Below are positions 50,691 to 60,315 of a stretch of 64,000 nucleotides of DNA, piece after piece. Made by a program: the position numbers and the translations under genes. Source of the DNA: Defluviicoccus sp. bin129 (GTDB lineage: Bacteria > Pseudomonadota > Alphaproteobacteria > MPNO01); NCBI GenBank assembly GCA_002239065.1, contig MPNO01000021.1, positions 1 to 64,000 of the forward strand, read 5' to 3'. The notes under the pieces were generated by a model. The model saw nothing but the letters and a program-made list of their open reading frames with translations. It ran no database searches and was not told the origin of the DNA. Each line of letters begins with the position of its first letter. Position 1 is the stretch's first letter.

Positions 50691-52076
50691 TCACAGCGAC
50701 TGGACGATTTCCTCGGTCATCTTCTTGGCGTCGTCGAACAGCATCATCGTGTTGTCGCGGTAGAACAGTTCGTTGTCGACGCCGGCATAGCCCGAGGCGA
50801 GCGAGCGCTTGACGAACAGCACGGTGCTCGCCTTCTCGACCTCGAGGATGGGCATGCCGAAGATCGGGCTCTCGGGATCGGTCTTGGCGGCCGGGTTGGT
50901 CACGTCGTTGGCGCCGATCACGTAGGCCACGTCGGCGGCGGCGAATTCGTTGTTGATGTCCTCCAGCTCGAACACCTCGTCATAAGGCACGCTCGCCTCG
51001 GCCAGCAGCACGTTCATGTGTCCCGGCATGCGACCGGCGACCGGGTGGATGGCGTAGGCGATGTCGATCCCCTGCCCCTTCAGCGTGTCACACATCTCGC
51101 GCAGCGCGTGCTGCGCCTGGGCGACCGCCATGCCGTAGCCCGGCACCACGATGACCTTGGAGGCGTTCTTGAGCACGAAGGCCGCATCCTCGGCGCTGCC
51201 CGCCTTGGCGTGGCGGTCGCCGTTGGCGGCCGCCGTCTGGCCGCCCTCGACCCCGAACCCGCCGAGGATGACGCTGAAGAACGAGCGGTTCATGCCGCGG
51301 CACATGATGTAGCTGAGGATCGCGCCGGACGAGCCGACCAGCGCGCCGGTGATGATCAGCAGCGTGTTCGAGAGCGTGAACCCGATGCCGCAGGCGGCCC
51401 AGCCGGAATAGGAGTTGAGCATCGAGATCACCACCGGCATGTCGGCGCCGCCGATCGGCACGATGATCAGGAAGCCCAGCGCCAGCGACAGGATCACGAT
51501 CAGCCAGTAGGCCGCCGGCGCCTCGGCGAGGCAGAGCCAGACCACCAGCGCCACCAGCACGACCCCGAGCCCGGCGTTGAGCGGGTGCTGGCCCCTGAAG
51601 ACCAGCGGCGCGCCGCTGACCAGCCCCTGCAGCTTGGCGAAGGCCACCACCGAGCCGGTGAAGGTCACCGCGCCGACCGCGGTGCCGATCGCCATCTCGA
51701 CCAGGCTCGCGGTCTTGATGTCGCCGACCACGCCGATGCCGTAGGCCTCGGGCGCGTAGAAGGCGGCCGTCGCCACCGCCACCGCGGCGAGCCCGACCAG
51801 GCTGTGGAAGGCGGCGACGAGCTGGGGCAGCGCGGTCATCTGGATGCGCAGCGCGATCAGCGTCCCGACCGCGCCGCCGATCAGCACCCCGGCGGCGATC
51901 AGCTCGAACGAGACCACGCCGGGATCCGCCAGCGTGGTGGCGATGGCGATCACCATGCCGGCGATGCCGATCGCGTTGCCGCGCCGCGCGGTCTCCGGCG
52001 AGGACAGCCCGCGCAGCGCCATGATGAAGCAGATCGCCGCGACCAGATAGGCGATTCCGGTGAAGTCCGCGTGCAT
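50691..52076 (-). CDS. pntB: NAD(P) transhydrogenase subunit beta PntB
   Basis: This 461-residue subunit has nine or so membrane segments forming the proton channel, then the NADP(H)-binding domain III (V-P-G-Y-G-M-A-V-A-Q-A-Q and V-I-G-A-N-D-V-T-N-P-A). It couples proton entry to hydride transfer from NADH to NADP+. It is the last gene of pntAA-pntAB-pntB, with 11 bases before it. Length is standard. Confidence 0.96.
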   Translation of the reverse strand: MHADFTGIAYLVAAICFIMALRGLSSPETARRGNAIGIAGMVIAIATTLADPGVVSFELIAAGVLIGGAVGTLIALRIQMTALPQLVAAFHSLVGLAAVAVATAAFYAPEAYGIGVVGDIKTASLVEMAIGTAVGAVTFTGSVVAFAKLQGLVSGAPLVFRGQHPLNAGLGVVLVALVVWLCLAEAPAAYWLIVILSLALGFLIIVPIGGADMPVVISMLNSYSGWAACGIGFTLSNTLLIITGALVGSSGAILSYIMCRGMNRSFFSVILGGFGVEGGQTAAANGDRHAKAGSAEDAAFVLKNASKVIVVPGYGMAVAQAQHALREMCDTLKGQGIDIAYAIHPVAGRMPGHMNVLLAEASVPYDEVFELEDINNEFAAADVAYVIGANDVTNPAAKTDPESPIFGMPILEVEKASTVLFVKRSLASGYAGVDNELFYRDNTMMLFDDAKKMTEEIVQSL

Positions 52077-52087
52077 GGCGGCGGCCC

Positions 52088-52414
52088 TCAGCGCCGCTTG
52101 CGGTACATGCGCAGCATGCGCTGCGAGACGATGAAGCCGCCGAAGATGTTGACCGAGGCCAGCGTCACCGCGACGAAACCCATCGCCTTGGAGAAGTCGA
52201 GCCCGGCCGGGCCGGCGGCGATCAGCGCGCCGACGATGATCACCGAGGAGATCGCGTTGGTGACGCTCATCAGCGGCGAGTGCAGCGCCGGGGTCACGTT
52301 CCAGACCACGTAGTAGCCGACGAATATGGCGAGGACGAACACGGTGAACAGGAAGATGAAGGGATCGGAGGAGGCGGCGTCCGCCGCCGCTTGGGCCGCG
52401 TTTTCGGGTTTCAC
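52088..52414 (-). CDS. pntAB: NAD(P) transhydrogenase subunit alpha 2 PntAB
   Basis: This small 108-residue membrane subunit has about four hydrophobic helices and the motifs [14 protein letters not shown] and [11 protein letters not shown]. It is separate from the soluble alpha subunit, the three-gene form typical of alphaproteobacteria. GTG start overlapping the pntAA stop. Confidence 0.94.
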   Translation of the reverse strand: MKPENAAQAAADAASSDPFIFLFTVFVLAIFVGYYVVWNVTPALHSPLMSVTNAISSVIIVGALIAAGPAGLDFSKAMGFVAVTLASVNIFGGFIVSQRMLRMYRKRR

Positions 52415-53583
52415 GCTACATCCTTGTCGGCGGGCCGGGCGGTCAGCGAGGGGTGGACGACCGCGCCGTCGCGGGTGATCAGGCAGGCCGCGACGATCTC
52501 GTCGTCCCGGTCGATCGCCAGCGTCCCGTCCTCGCGATCGACCAGGGGGGTGAGGAAGTTGAGCAGGTTGCGGGCATACATCGAGGACGCGTTCTCGGCC
52601 AGCCGGCTCGGCATGTTGGCGTGGCCGACGATGGTGACGCCGTGGCGGACCGCCACCGCGCCGGGCTCGCTGAGCTCGCAATTGCCGCCTTGCTCGACCG
52701 CGAGGTCGACGATCACCGAGCCAGGACGCATCGCGCGCACCATGTCGGCGGCGATCAGCACCGGGGCGGTCCGGCCGGGGATCAGCGCGGTGCAGACGAC
52801 GATGTCGCTCCTCTCCAGCGCCGCGCGCAGGACCTCCGCCTCGCGTTCCCTGTAGGAGGCGCCCATCTCCCTGGCGTAGCCGCCGGCGGTCTCGGCGTCG
52901 GCGGCGGCGTCCTGGTCGACGGCGAGGAACTTGGCGCCGAGGCTCTCGACCTGCTCCTTGACCGCCGGGCGCACGTCATAGCCGGTGACGATGGCGCCGA
53001 GCCGCCTGGCGGTGGCGATGGCCTGGAGCCCGGCGACGCCGGCGCCGAGCACCAGCACCCGCGCCGGGGGGATGGTGCCGGCCGCGGTCATCATCATGGG
53101 CATCGCGCGCCCGAACGCGCCGGCGCCGTCGAGCACCGCCTTGTAGCCCGCGATGTTGGACTGCGAGGACAGGATGTCCATCGATTGCGCCCGGGTGATG
53201 CGCGGCAGCAATTCGAGAGAGAAGGTGGTGAGCCCGGCCCTGGCGTAGGCCGCGGCATGGTCGGCATGCTGGAGCCCGGCGAGCGCGCCGATCAACACCG
53301 CGCCCGGCTTCATCAGCGCCAGCTCGTCGTCGCCCTCCTCGCCGCCGATCAGCGGGCGCTGGACCTTGAGCACCACGTCGCCGTCCGACAGCGTCGCCGC
53401 CCCGGCGGCGGCGATCGCCGCGCCGGCCTCCTCATAGGCCGCGTCGAGGAAGCCGGACTCGACCCCGGCGCCGGTCTCGACCACCACCTCGAAGCCGAGC
53501 CCGACCAGCTTTTTCGCCGTGTCGGGAGATGCGGCGACGCGCCGCTCATCGCGCCGCCGTTCCTTCGGTACCGAGAGTTTCAT
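52411..53583 (-). CDS. pntAA: NAD(P) transhydrogenase subunit alpha 1 PntAA
   Basis: This 390-residue soluble NAD(H)-binding subunit (domain I) begins M-K-L-S-V-P-K-E and contains the Rossmann motif [12 protein letters not shown] and the mobile loop region. It works with PntAB and PntB at the membrane to make NADPH. It is the first gene of the operon, with a predicted promoter at 53635-53663. The membrane part is absent here because it is supplied by pntAB. Confidence 0.96.
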   Translation of the reverse strand: MKLSVPKERRRDERRVAASPDTAKKLVGLGFEVVVETGAGVESGFLDAAYEEAGAAIAAAGAATLSDGDVVLKVQRPLIGGEEGDDELALMKPGAVLIGALAGLQHADHAAAYARAGLTTFSLELLPRITRAQSMDILSSQSNIAGYKAVLDGAGAFGRAMPMMMTAAGTIPPARVLVLGAGVAGLQAIATARRLGAIVTGYDVRPAVKEQVESLGAKFLAVDQDAAADAETAGGYAREMGASYREREAEVLRAALERSDIVVCTALIPGRTAPVLIAADMVRAMRPGSVIVDLAVEQGGNCELSEPGAVAVRHGVTIVGHANMPSRLAENASSMYARNLLNFLTPLVDREDGTLAIDRDDEIVAACLITRDGAVVHPSLTARPADKDVA

Positions 53584-53634
53584 GACAACGCTGTGTCCGG
53601 GTGCGGAAATTGCACGCTTGGGAGCCCCCTCGCT

Positions 53635-53663
53635 TGGTATGAACCAACAGGCATCAATGTCAA
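53635..53663 (-). promoter_or_regulatory. Predicted promoter of pntAA-AB-B
   Basis: In an AT-rich 100-base gap the minus strand shows a perfect TTGACA (53663-53658) and, after 17 bases, ATACCA (53640-53635) as a weak -10. The start codon is about 52 bases downstream. Confidence 0.45.
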
Positions 53664-53683
53664 CCGGTTTGATTCGACTAAAC

Positions 53684-54490
53684 TTATTCCAGTTGCCCGA
53701 AGGCCCCGGCGAGCGCGGAATCGAAGGCCTCCGGGCGCTCGAGCGCGGCATAATGCCCCGCCCCTTCGATGACCGTGAAGCCCGCGCCGGGCAGGCTTTC
53801 GGCGAGGCAACGGCACCGTTCGGGCGGCGCCAGCGGGTCCTCGGCGCCGGCGATCGCATGGACCGGCGCGGCGATCCCGGCCGCCTCGACGGCGAGGTCC
53901 GCCCCGCCCATCATCGCGACGGCGGGAAGATAGCCCTCCGGCCGGGCGGCGGCCATGGCGGCGACGACTTCCGCGACCAGCGCCGCCGGCGCGCCGGGCG
54001 CCAGCAGGCGCGGCCCCCGGTCCTCGGCGAAGCCGCGCGGGCCGAGCCGCAGGAAGGCGCCAGTCCGTTCGGCCACCGCCGCTTCGCGCTCCCCCGGCGC
54101 CAGCGCGCCGAAGCCGAACAGCGGGTGGGCGAGCACGACCCCGCTTGCCCGTCCGGGCCGGGCGCGGGCGAAGGCGGCGGCGATCAGCGCCGCGGCCGAC
54201 TGGCCCACCAGGAGGGCCCGGGCGACGCCGAGCGCATCGAGCAGCGCCGCCAGCGCGTCCGCGTAATCCCCCGGCCCGGGGGTCCCGGGCAGCGGGTCGG
54301 AGCCGCCATAGCCCGGCATGTCCCAGCCGATGACCCGGTACCGGCCGGCGAGCGACGCGTATTGCCGCCGCCACATCGCCGCGGCGCCGCCGAGCCCGTG
54401 CAGCAGCGCCAGCGCCGGCAGCGCCTCGTCGCCCGACTCCCGGTAGGCGATGCGGCCTCCACCGGCCGCGGCGGTGCCCGCTCTCACCAC
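53684..54490 (-). CDS. Alpha/beta hydrolase
   Basis: This 268-residue serine hydrolase has H-G-L-G-G-A-A-A-M-W (oxyanion region), nucleophile motif G-Q-S-A-A-A, acid in A-G-A-E-D-P-L and His in G-A-G-H-Y-A-A-L-E-R-P. It starts at GTG 54490 or, with the GTGA overlap typical here, at 54487. It is translationally coupled to the SDR gene upstream. Substrate unknown; the pair may process a hydroxy or keto ester. Confidence 0.85.
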   Translation of the reverse strand: MVRAGTAAAGGGRIAYRESGDEALPALALLHGLGGAAAMWRRQYASLAGRYRVIGWDMPGYGGSDPLPGTPGPGDYADALAALLDALGVARALLVGQSAAALIAAAFARARPGRASGVVLAHPLFGFGALAPGEREAAVAERTGAFLRLGPRGFAEDRGPRLLAPGAPAALVAEVVAAMAAARPEGYLPAVAMMGGADLAVEAAGIAAPVHAIAGAEDPLAPPERCRCLAESLPGAGFTVIEGAGHYAALERPEAFDSALAGAFGQLE

Positions 54491-55263
54491 GCGTTCCAGC
54501 CGCCGTCCACAACCAGCGCCGTGCCGGTGATCAGCGCCGCGGCGGGCGAGGCGAGGAACACCACCGCCCCCATCACGTCCTCCAGATTGCCGAGCCGGCC
54601 GAGCGGGATCCGCGAGAGCGTGTCTTCGCGGAAATCCGGGTTCTCGAAGAACGGCGCGGTCATCGGCGTGACGATGAAGGTGGGGCCGATCGAATTGACC
54701 CGGATGCGGTGCCGCGCGAGGTCGAGAGCCATCGACCGGGTCAGCCCCTCGACGGCGTGCTTGGAGGCGGCATAGACGGTCCGGTTGGGGGCGCCGACAT
54801 GGCCGAGCTGGGACGAGATGTTGACGATCGCCCCGCCCTCCCCGGCCTCGGCCATCCTGCGCGCCGCGGCCTGGCCCACCATGAAGGTCGCCTTGAGGTT
54901 GAGGTTCATGATGGTGTCGTAATGCGCCTCGCTCACCTCGAGGAAGGGCTCGGGGAAGTTGCAGCCGGCGTTGTTGACCAGGATGTCGAGGCGCTCCAGC
55001 CCGGCGATCGCGGCGGCGGCGGCGGCGCTGTCGGTCACGTCGCAGACCACCGGCTCGGCGCTGCCCCCGTCGTCGCGGATCAGCGCCGCCACCGCGTCGA
55101 GGTCGGCGCGGGTGCGGCTGATCAGGGCGACATGGGCGCCCGCCTGGGCGAGCGCGATCGCCGCCGCCCGGCCGATGCCGCGCCCGGCACCGGTGACCGC
55201 GGCGGCCAGGCCGTCGAGCCGCATCGACGGCGTCCTCAGCCTGTCGGACGGGATTTCCGCCAT
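54484..55263 (-). CDS. SDR-family oxidoreductase
   Basis: This 259-residue classical short-chain dehydrogenase has G-A-G-R-G-I-G-R cofactor binding, N-N-A-G, Ser in N-I-S-S-Q-L-G and the Y-A-A-S-K catalytic pair, all intact, unlike the SDR at 12896-13681. The R following the first Gly motif and the S-R-T after the second strand suggest NADP(H). The ATG at 55263 follows GGCAGGGAG; a second ATG 14 codons later is possible. It is divergent from the cyclase gene and followed by the hydrolase. Confidence 0.9.
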   Translation of the reverse strand: MAEIPSDRLRTPSMRLDGLAAAVTGAGRGIGRAAAIALAQAGAHVALISRTRADLDAVAALIRDDGGSAEPVVCDVTDSAAAAAAIAGLERLDILVNNAGCNFPEPFLEVSEAHYDTIMNLNLKATFMVGQAAARRMAEAGEGGAIVNISSQLGHVGAPNRTVYAASKHAVEGLTRSMALDLARHRIRVNSIGPTFIVTPMTAPFFENPDFREDTLSRIPLGRLGNLEDVMGAVVFLASPAAALITGTALVVDGGWNAW

Positions 55264-55279
55264 CTCCCTGCCCCCAGTG

Positions 55280-55308
55280 TTGACTCGATCATTGCCATCA
55301 AACCTAAT
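55280..55308 (+). promoter_or_regulatory. Promoter of the cyclase-HisD-like operon
   Basis: TTGACT (55280-55285) and CCTAAT (55303-55308) are separated by exactly 17 bases. The cyclase start codon is 27 bases past the -10, with AAGGGGAG as ribosome site. This is among the best promoter matches in the window. Confidence 0.65.
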
Positions 55309-55335
55309 CGCTCCGCCATCACCAAGGGGAGTCCG

Positions 55336-56304
55336 ATGCCGCGACGATACACCGAGGGCAAGCTCGACATGGCGATCCTCCGCGAGACCGCGGAGCGCTG
55401 CAAGAACTGGGGCAAGTGGGGGCCGGACGACGAGATCGGCACGCTCAACTACATCGCGCCGGAGACGGTGGTGGAAGCGGCCGGGCTGATCCGCAAGGGA
55501 AAGAGCTTCTCGCTCGCCCTCAATTTCGACCGCAACGGGCCGCAGAAGGGGCTGTGGGGCAACCGCTTCAACCCGATCCACACCATGCTGGCGACCGGCA
55601 CCGATGCGATCTCGGGCACCCAGGACTCGGGCGGCATCCGCTACGCCGACGACATGGTCTCGCTGCCGCTGCAATGCGGCACCCAGTGGGACGCGCTCGG
55701 CCACATCTTCTACGACGACAAGATGTGGAACGGCTACGACGCCAGGCTGGTCGATTCGGACGGCGCCCAGAAGAACGGCATCGAGAAGGTCAAGGACAAG
55801 ATGGCCGGGCGGGGCGTGCTGCTCGACGTGGCCCGCCATTGCGGGGTCGATTTCTTCGAGGACGGCACCGCGATCACCAACGACGACCTCGACCGGACGG
55901 CCGAGGCGCAGGGGGTCGAAATCCGGCGCGGCGATTTCGTGATCGTGCGCACCGGACAGATGGAACAGCGCCTCGCCGCGGGCGAATGGGGCGGCTATGC
56001 GGGCGGCGACGCGCCGGGCCTCGCCTTCGAGACCGCGGACTGGATCCACCGCAAGGAAATCGCCGCGATCTGCACCGATACCTGGGGCTGCGAAGTCCGC
56101 CCCAACGAGACCACGGAGGCGCAGCAGCCCTGGCACTGGGTGGTGATCCCGATGATCGGCATCACCATGGGCGAGATCTTCTACCTCAAGGACCTCGCCG
56201 AGGACTGCGCCGGGGACGGGGTCTACGAGTTCTTCTTCTGCGCCCCGCCGCTGCCGATCACCAAGGCGGTCGGCTCGCCGCTCAACCCGATGGCGATCAA
56301 GTAG
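55336..56304 (+). CDS. Cyclase-family protein (kynurenine-formamidase-like)
   Basis: This 322-residue metal-dependent hydrolase belongs to the cyclase family. The metal motif normally H-x-G-T-H-x-D-x-x-x-H reads [12 protein letters not shown] here, with Gln in place of two His, a change seen in a subset of the family. G-V-L-L-D-V-A-R and C-T-D-T-W-G are also typical. Members open lactam/formamide rings or isatin-like compounds. It heads an operon with the HisD-family dehydrogenase, two bases apart. The altered metal site makes the activity uncertain. Confidence 0.87.
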   Translation: MPRRYTEGKLDMAILRETAERCKNWGKWGPDDEIGTLNYIAPETVVEAAGLIRKGKSFSLALNFDRNGPQKGLWGNRFNPIHTMLATGTDAISGTQDSGGIRYADDMVSLPLQCGTQWDALGHIFYDDKMWNGYDARLVDSDGAQKNGIEKVKDKMAGRGVLLDVARHCGVDFFEDGTAITNDDLDRTAEAQGVEIRRGDFVIVRTGQMEQRLAAGEWGGYAGGDAPGLAFETADWIHRKEIAAICTDTWGCEVRPNETTEAQQPWHWVVIPMIGITMGEIFYLKDLAEDCAGDGVYEFFFCAPPLPITKAVGSPLNPMAIK

Positions 56305-56306
56305 CC

Positions 56307-57608
56307 ATGGCCAGGATCCTGAAGGAGGCGAAGAACGCCGAGGACCGGCGCGCCGAGGACGGCGCGGTGCGCCGGACGGTCGAGGACATCCTGGCCGATA
56401 TCGAGGCGCGCGGCGACGCGGCGGTGCGCGCGCTGTCGGAAAAATTCGACTCCTGGTCGCCCGACAGCTTCCGCCTGACGGCGGAGCAGATCGACGCGCT
56501 GATCGCGGCGGTGCCGGACGCGGCGATCGCGGACATCGAATTCGCCCAGACCCAGATCCGCAATTTCGCGCGGATCCAGCGCGACTCGATGGCGGATGTG
56601 GAGGTCGAAACGATCCCGGGCGTCGTCCTCGGCCATCGCAACCTGCCCGTCGGCAGCGTCGGCTGCTACGTGCCGGGCGGGCGCTACCCGATGGTGGCAT
56701 CGGCGCATATGAGCATCATCACCGCCAAGGTGGCGGGGGTGGAACGGATCGCCGCATGCACCCCGCCGACGGGCGGCGCCCCGCACGCCGAGACGGTCGC
56801 CGCCATGGCGCTGGCGGGCGCGGACGAGATCTACATCCTGGGCGGCGTGCAGGCGGTCGGCGCGATGGGTCTCGGGACCGCGAGCATCGCCCCGGTCGAC
56901 ATGCTGGTCGGACCCGGCAACGCCTATGTCGCCGAGGCCAAGCGCCAGCTCTACGGAAGGGTGGGGATCGATTTGTTCGCCGGGCCGACCGAGATCCTGG
57001 TGATCGCCGACGAGACGGCGGATGCCGAGATGGTGGTCACCGACCTGCTTGGCCAGGCCGAGCACGGACCCACCTCGCCGGCCACCCTGATCACCACCTC
57101 GGAAGCGCTCGCGCATGCGGTCCCGGCCGAGATCGAGCGTCAGCTCGCGGTGCTGCCGACCGCCGAGGTGGCGGGCGCGGCGTGGCGCGATTACGGCCGC
57201 ATCGTGGTCGTCGATTCCGACGAGGAGGCGGCCGGGGAGGCCGACCGGGTGGCCTGCGAGCATGTCGAGATCCTGACCCGCGAGCCGCGCTGGTTCCTCG
57301 AGCGGATGCGCAACTACGGCTCGATGTTCCTCGGCCCGGAAACCAACGTGTCATACGGGGACAAGGTGATCGGCACCAACCACACCCTGCCGACCAGGGG
57401 GGCGGCGCGGTATACGGGCGGGCTCTGGGTGGGCAAGTTCCTCAAGACCGTGACCTATCAGAGCTGCACCGAGGAGGCGAGCGTCGCGGTCGGCGAGTAC
57501 TGCTCGCGGCTCTGCGCGATCGAGAAGTTCTGGGGCCACAAGGAGCAGGCGGATCTCAGGCTGCGCCGCTATGGCGGGCGCAATATCGGGCTCGGCGCCG
57601 AGCGCTGA
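56307..57608 (+). CDS. HisD-family (histidinol dehydrogenase-like) zinc dehydrogenase
   Basis: This is a 433-residue member of the histidinol dehydrogenase family. Zinc and catalytic positions are kept: Q-A-E-H-G, C-E-H-V-E-I, G-D-K...T-N-H-T-L-P-T and W-G-H-K-E. The segment [10 protein letters not shown] is more like HpsN-type sulfopropanediol dehydrogenases and other catabolic HisD paralogues than biosynthetic HisD. No other his gene is nearby, and it is coupled to a cyclase gene, so a catabolic oxidation of a diol or amino alcohol is more likely than histidine synthesis. A true hisD cannot be formally excluded. Confidence 0.85.
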   Translation: MARILKEAKNAEDRRAEDGAVRRTVEDILADIEARGDAAVRALSEKFDSWSPDSFRLTAEQIDALIAAVPDAAIADIEFAQTQIRNFARIQRDSMADVEVETIPGVVLGHRNLPVGSVGCYVPGGRYPMVASAHMSIITAKVAGVERIAACTPPTGGAPHAETVAAMALAGADEIYILGGVQAVGAMGLGTASIAPVDMLVGPGNAYVAEAKRQLYGRVGIDLFAGPTEILVIADETADAEMVVTDLLGQAEHGPTSPATLITTSEALAHAVPAEIERQLAVLPTAEVAGAAWRDYGRIVVVDSDEEAAGEADRVACEHVEILTREPRWFLERMRNYGSMFLGPETNVSYGDKVIGTNHTLPTRGAARYTGGLWVGKFLKTVTYQSCTEEASVAVGEYCSRLCAIEKFWGHKEQADLRLRRYGGRNIGLGAER

Positions 57609-57621
57609 GGGGCGCGCCGCC

Positions 57622-58185
57622 CTACCAGGTAATCGTTCCGACGCGCCAGACCGTGTTCTCGACACAGACCGTGATGCGGCGCCCGCGGCGCGGCACCAGG
57701 AACAGGAGCCAGACCGGCAGGCCGATCGCCGCGGCCACCCCCGCCTGACCGGCCGGTCCGGCCGCTGCCGCCAGCAGGCAGCCGACGACCCCGAGCAGCG
57801 CCAGTACCGGGAATGCCGTCAGTGCCGCGGGCGACCGCGGCGCCCCCAGCGCCACCCAGGCCAGCGCCAGCGGCAGGCCGCCCAGCGCGAGATACGCCCA
57901 GCCTTCGGGTTGCCCGGGCAGCGCCGCGCCGCCCAGAGCGGTCCCGAAGACCGCGACGCCGGCCGGCAGCCAGAGGAGCCCGGCCAGCACCGCGGCGAGC
58001 TGCCCGGCGGCCGAACGCCGCGGCCCGCCCGACGCAGGCTGCGCGGAGCTGTCGGTCGAAAACATATGAACCGGCAAGTTCGTCAACATGTGCGCCCCGC
58101 AACGATGTAACGGTCCGCTGCGGCCCCCTTCTTCTTCTCGGTCGGAGACTAAGCGGTTCCGGGCGGCTTCTCCAATATCCTTCAT
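57622..58185 (-). CDS. Hypothetical membrane protein
   Basis: This protein of up to 187 residues is not recognised. It has four hydrophobic segments rich in Ala, Leu and Gly, separated by short loops, and ends in a basic R-R-G-R-R-I-T-V-C. Starts at 58185, 58089 or 58065 are possible; none has a strong ribosome site. It converges on the HisD-like gene. The Ala/Leu bias of GC-rich frames lowers confidence, but the hydrophobic pattern is regular. Confidence 0.5.
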   Translation of the reverse strand: MKDIGEAARNRLVSDREEEGGRSGPLHRCGAHMLTNLPVHMFSTDSSAQPASGGPRRSAAGQLAAVLAGLLWLPAGVAVFGTALGGAALPGQPEGWAYLALGGLPLALAWVALGAPRSPAALTAFPVLALLGVVGCLLAAAAGPAGQAGVAAAIGLPVWLLFLVPRRGRRITVCVENTVWRVGTITW

Positions 58186-58285
58186 TCGCCGGCCGGGAAC
58201 GCAGTTGCACTAATTTTTTTGTTGTGGCCGAAATGCAACAGACACCGATGCAAGACGGCAATTGGTTCCCCGGGGGAACCGCCGC

Positions 58286-59578
58286 TCACGCCGGCGACCG
58301 GAACAGGCGGTCGAGCTCGCGGTAGTCCGGCGGCGCGGTGTCGACCTCCTCGCCGCCGCGCAGCACCGCCCGTCCGCTCTCGGCGCGCGACAGGAGTTCG
58401 CTGTAGCCGCGCCCCCGGAACAGCACGAGATCCGCCGTCCCGCCCACCCCGATGAGGCCGGGACCGTCGAGCCCCATGACCTCGATCGGCGTCGCGGTGA
58501 CGCTCCGCGGCCAGTCGTCCATCGGCAGGTCGATATGGGCGAGGCGCGCCGCCTGGCCGAACACCTCGAGCATGTCGTGGTCGCCATAGCCGTAGAACGG
58601 GTCGCGGCAATTGTCGCTCGCGAAGGACACCGGGATGCCGCGCGCGGCCATCTCGCGGACCAGGGTGACCCCGCGCCGGCGCGGGGTCCGGCCGGCCTCG
58701 CGATCCATCAGGAAGGCGTTGCACATCGGCAGGCTGACCACCGCGATGCCGGCCTCGGCCACGAGGTCGAGGGTGCGGTCGGCCTCGTCGGCGGATTGCA
58801 CCGCCAGGCTGCAGCAATGGCCGCACTGGATGCGCCCGGCGAACCGGTTGCGCCGCGCCGCCTCGGCCACGTGGCGAAGCGTCTTGTCGCGCACTTCCAG
58901 GCTCTCGTCGACATGCAGGTCGAGGTCGAGCGAACGCTCAGAGGCGAGCCGGAAGATCCGGTCGAGGATTTCGTCGATATCGGGGATCATGAAGATGACC
59001 GCGCCGACGATACCGCCCGACCGGGCGACCAGATCGACGATGGCGTCGCTCTTGCCGTCGCGGAACTCCTCGACCATCAGCAAATTGACCCCCTGGAGGT
59101 CGATCCGGCCCCGCCAGTCCTCGCGCAGCTCGCGGAACACGCCCCAGGTCGCCTCCGCCTGGCCGGGCGGGGATTGCAGATGGGTGCGGATGGCCCTGGT
59201 GCCGTGCGCGTGGGAGCACCGCAGCCCGAACTCCATGCGGGCGCGCAGATCGTCGGCCGACCAGTTGGCGGCGCGGTCGCCCGCCACCGTCCTCGCGGCG
59301 GTCCCGAACGTGCCGTCGGCGTTGGCCGCGCGGGTCCAGATATGGCCGATGTCGAGATGGGTGTGGATGTCGGCGAAGCAGGGCCATGCCTGCCCGCCGT
59401 CGAGGTCGCGGTCGCCGGGTTCGAGGCGGCCGGCGGGGCTTCGGATCGCGGCGATGCGGCCGGCCTCGATCGCGATATCGACGAGCGCGAGCCCCTCGCC
59501 GTCGGCGGCGATGCCGTGCGGCGGGCCGGCGAGCAGGCAGAGCGGAACGCGCGCGTTGCGGAGCGCGAAGGCTGTCAT
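58286..59578 (-). CDS. Amidohydrolase, cytosine-deaminase (CodA)-like
   Basis: This 430-residue metal-dependent amidohydrolase has the metal-binding H-T-H-L-D (His72, His74), a further His in D-L-H-V-D-E, G-H-C-C-S-L-A and the catalytic Asp in S-F-A-S-D-N-C-R-D-P-F-Y-G-Y-G. The region before it, P-R-R-R-G-V-T-L-V-R-E-M, is very like that of CodA and the related cyclic-amine deaminases. Deamination of a pyrimidine or similar ring is likely, but the exact ring is uncertain. It follows the NTF2-like gene by 55 bases on the same strand. ATG at 59578. Confidence 0.88.
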   Translation of the reverse strand: MTAFALRNARVPLCLLAGPPHGIAADGEGLALVDIAIEAGRIAAIRSPAGRLEPGDRDLDGGQAWPCFADIHTHLDIGHIWTRAANADGTFGTAARTVAGDRAANWSADDLRARMEFGLRCSHAHGTRAIRTHLQSPPGQAEATWGVFRELREDWRGRIDLQGVNLLMVEEFRDGKSDAIVDLVARSGGIVGAVIFMIPDIDEILDRIFRLASERSLDLDLHVDESLEVRDKTLRHVAEAARRNRFAGRIQCGHCCSLAVQSADEADRTLDLVAEAGIAVVSLPMCNAFLMDREAGRTPRRRGVTLVREMAARGIPVSFASDNCRDPFYGYGDHDMLEVFGQAARLAHIDLPMDDWPRSVTATPIEVMGLDGPGLIGVGGTADLVLFRGRGYSELLSRAESGRAVLRGGEEVDTAPPDYRELDRLFRSPA

Positions 59579-59633
59579 GGCGGGCCCCTCTCCGGGTTTC
59601 GTCGTCGACCGCCGGGCGCCGCCCGCCACCCGG

Positions 59634-60047
59634 TCAGGTGAAGTCCTCCTCGATGTGCTTCCAGTAGGTGTCCTTCACGATCACCTTGCCGTCGCGGAAG
59701 CGCCACAGGTCGCAGCCCAGCACTTCGAGCTTCTCGCCCTTCGCGGTGGTCCCGGTCAGCGTCCATTCCGACACGCCGAACCCGCCCGACACCCAGCTCC
59801 CCCGGTCCTGCCAATGCGCGTCGGGGATGGACCGGAAGCGCTCGGCCAGGGCCTCGCGCACCGCCCGGGCGCCCTCGAACCTGCGGCCCCAGGCGTCGGG
59901 CCCCCGCGCCATCAGCCAGACGACATCGTCGGCGCAGTAGCCCATGATCGCGTCCACGTCGTGCCGGTTGAACGCATCGACGATGGCGCCGACGGTCGCC
60001 ACCGTTACTCCCCCGCCATCGGCCATGTCCGCCTCCCCGCTGCCCAT
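59634..60047 (-). CDS. SnoaL/NTF2-like domain protein
   Basis: This 137-residue protein has the cone-shaped NTF2 fold pattern: I-V-D-A-F-N-R-H-D-V-D-A-I-M-G-Y, W-L-M-A-R-G-P-D and D-L-W-R-F-R-D-G-K-V-I-V-K-D-T-Y-W-K. Members are isomerases, cyclases or ligand-binding proteins. Start at 60047 or the inner ATG at 60026. It precedes the amidohydrolase gene and is probably co-transcribed. Confidence 0.8.
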   Translation of the reverse strand: MGSGEADMADGGGVTVATVGAIVDAFNRHDVDAIMGYCADDVVWLMARGPDAWGRRFEGARAVREALAERFRSIPDAHWQDRGSWVSGGFGVSEWTLTGTTAKGEKLEVLGCDLWRFRDGKVIVKDTYWKHIEEDFT

Positions 60048-60109
60048 CGGTCCCGCTCATGGCGCGGGCGCCGCCGCGCTGTCGATTTGGCGGCGGCCTC
60101 GCCGGGGAG

Positions 60110-60185
60110 TGGTGGAGCCGAGGGGAGTCGAACCCCTGACCTCGACATTGCGAACGTCGCGCTCTCCCAACTGAGCTACGGCCCC
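60110..60185 (-). tRNA. tRNA-Ala (anticodon CGC)
   Basis: A 76-base cloverleaf is seen on the minus strand with an encoded CCA end. The acceptor stem GGGGCCG/CGGCTCC has the G3-U70 wobble pair that identifies alanine tRNAs. The anticodon loop TTCGCAA gives CGC, which reads GCG. D-arm (GCTC...GAGC) and T-arm (AGGGGTTCGACTCCCCT) are perfect. A strong promoter lies at 60203-60232. Confidence 0.97.
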
Positions 60186-60202
60186 GTCCACCGAAGGCGC
60201 GG

Positions 60203-60232
60203 ATAATGTCGAGCCGCGCGCGGCGCTGTCAA
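60203..60232 (-). promoter_or_regulatory. Promoter of tRNA-Ala
   Basis: TTGACA (60232-60227) and CATTAT (60208-60203) on the minus strand are 18 bases apart, with the tRNA 5' end 17 bases further on. Confidence 0.65.
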
Positions 60233-60315
60233 GCGCCCGTGGCGCCGCGCTTGCGCGGCGTATCCGCCGGGGCTAGTTTCGCTCCGCCTTGCGGCGGGAG
60301 GGAGACCGCGCGACC

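Noticed and set aside
56307-57608. Biosynthetic hisD
   Set aside because: No other histidine genes are near, the active-site flanks resemble catabolic paralogues, and it is coupled to a cyclase gene. I keep only the family call.
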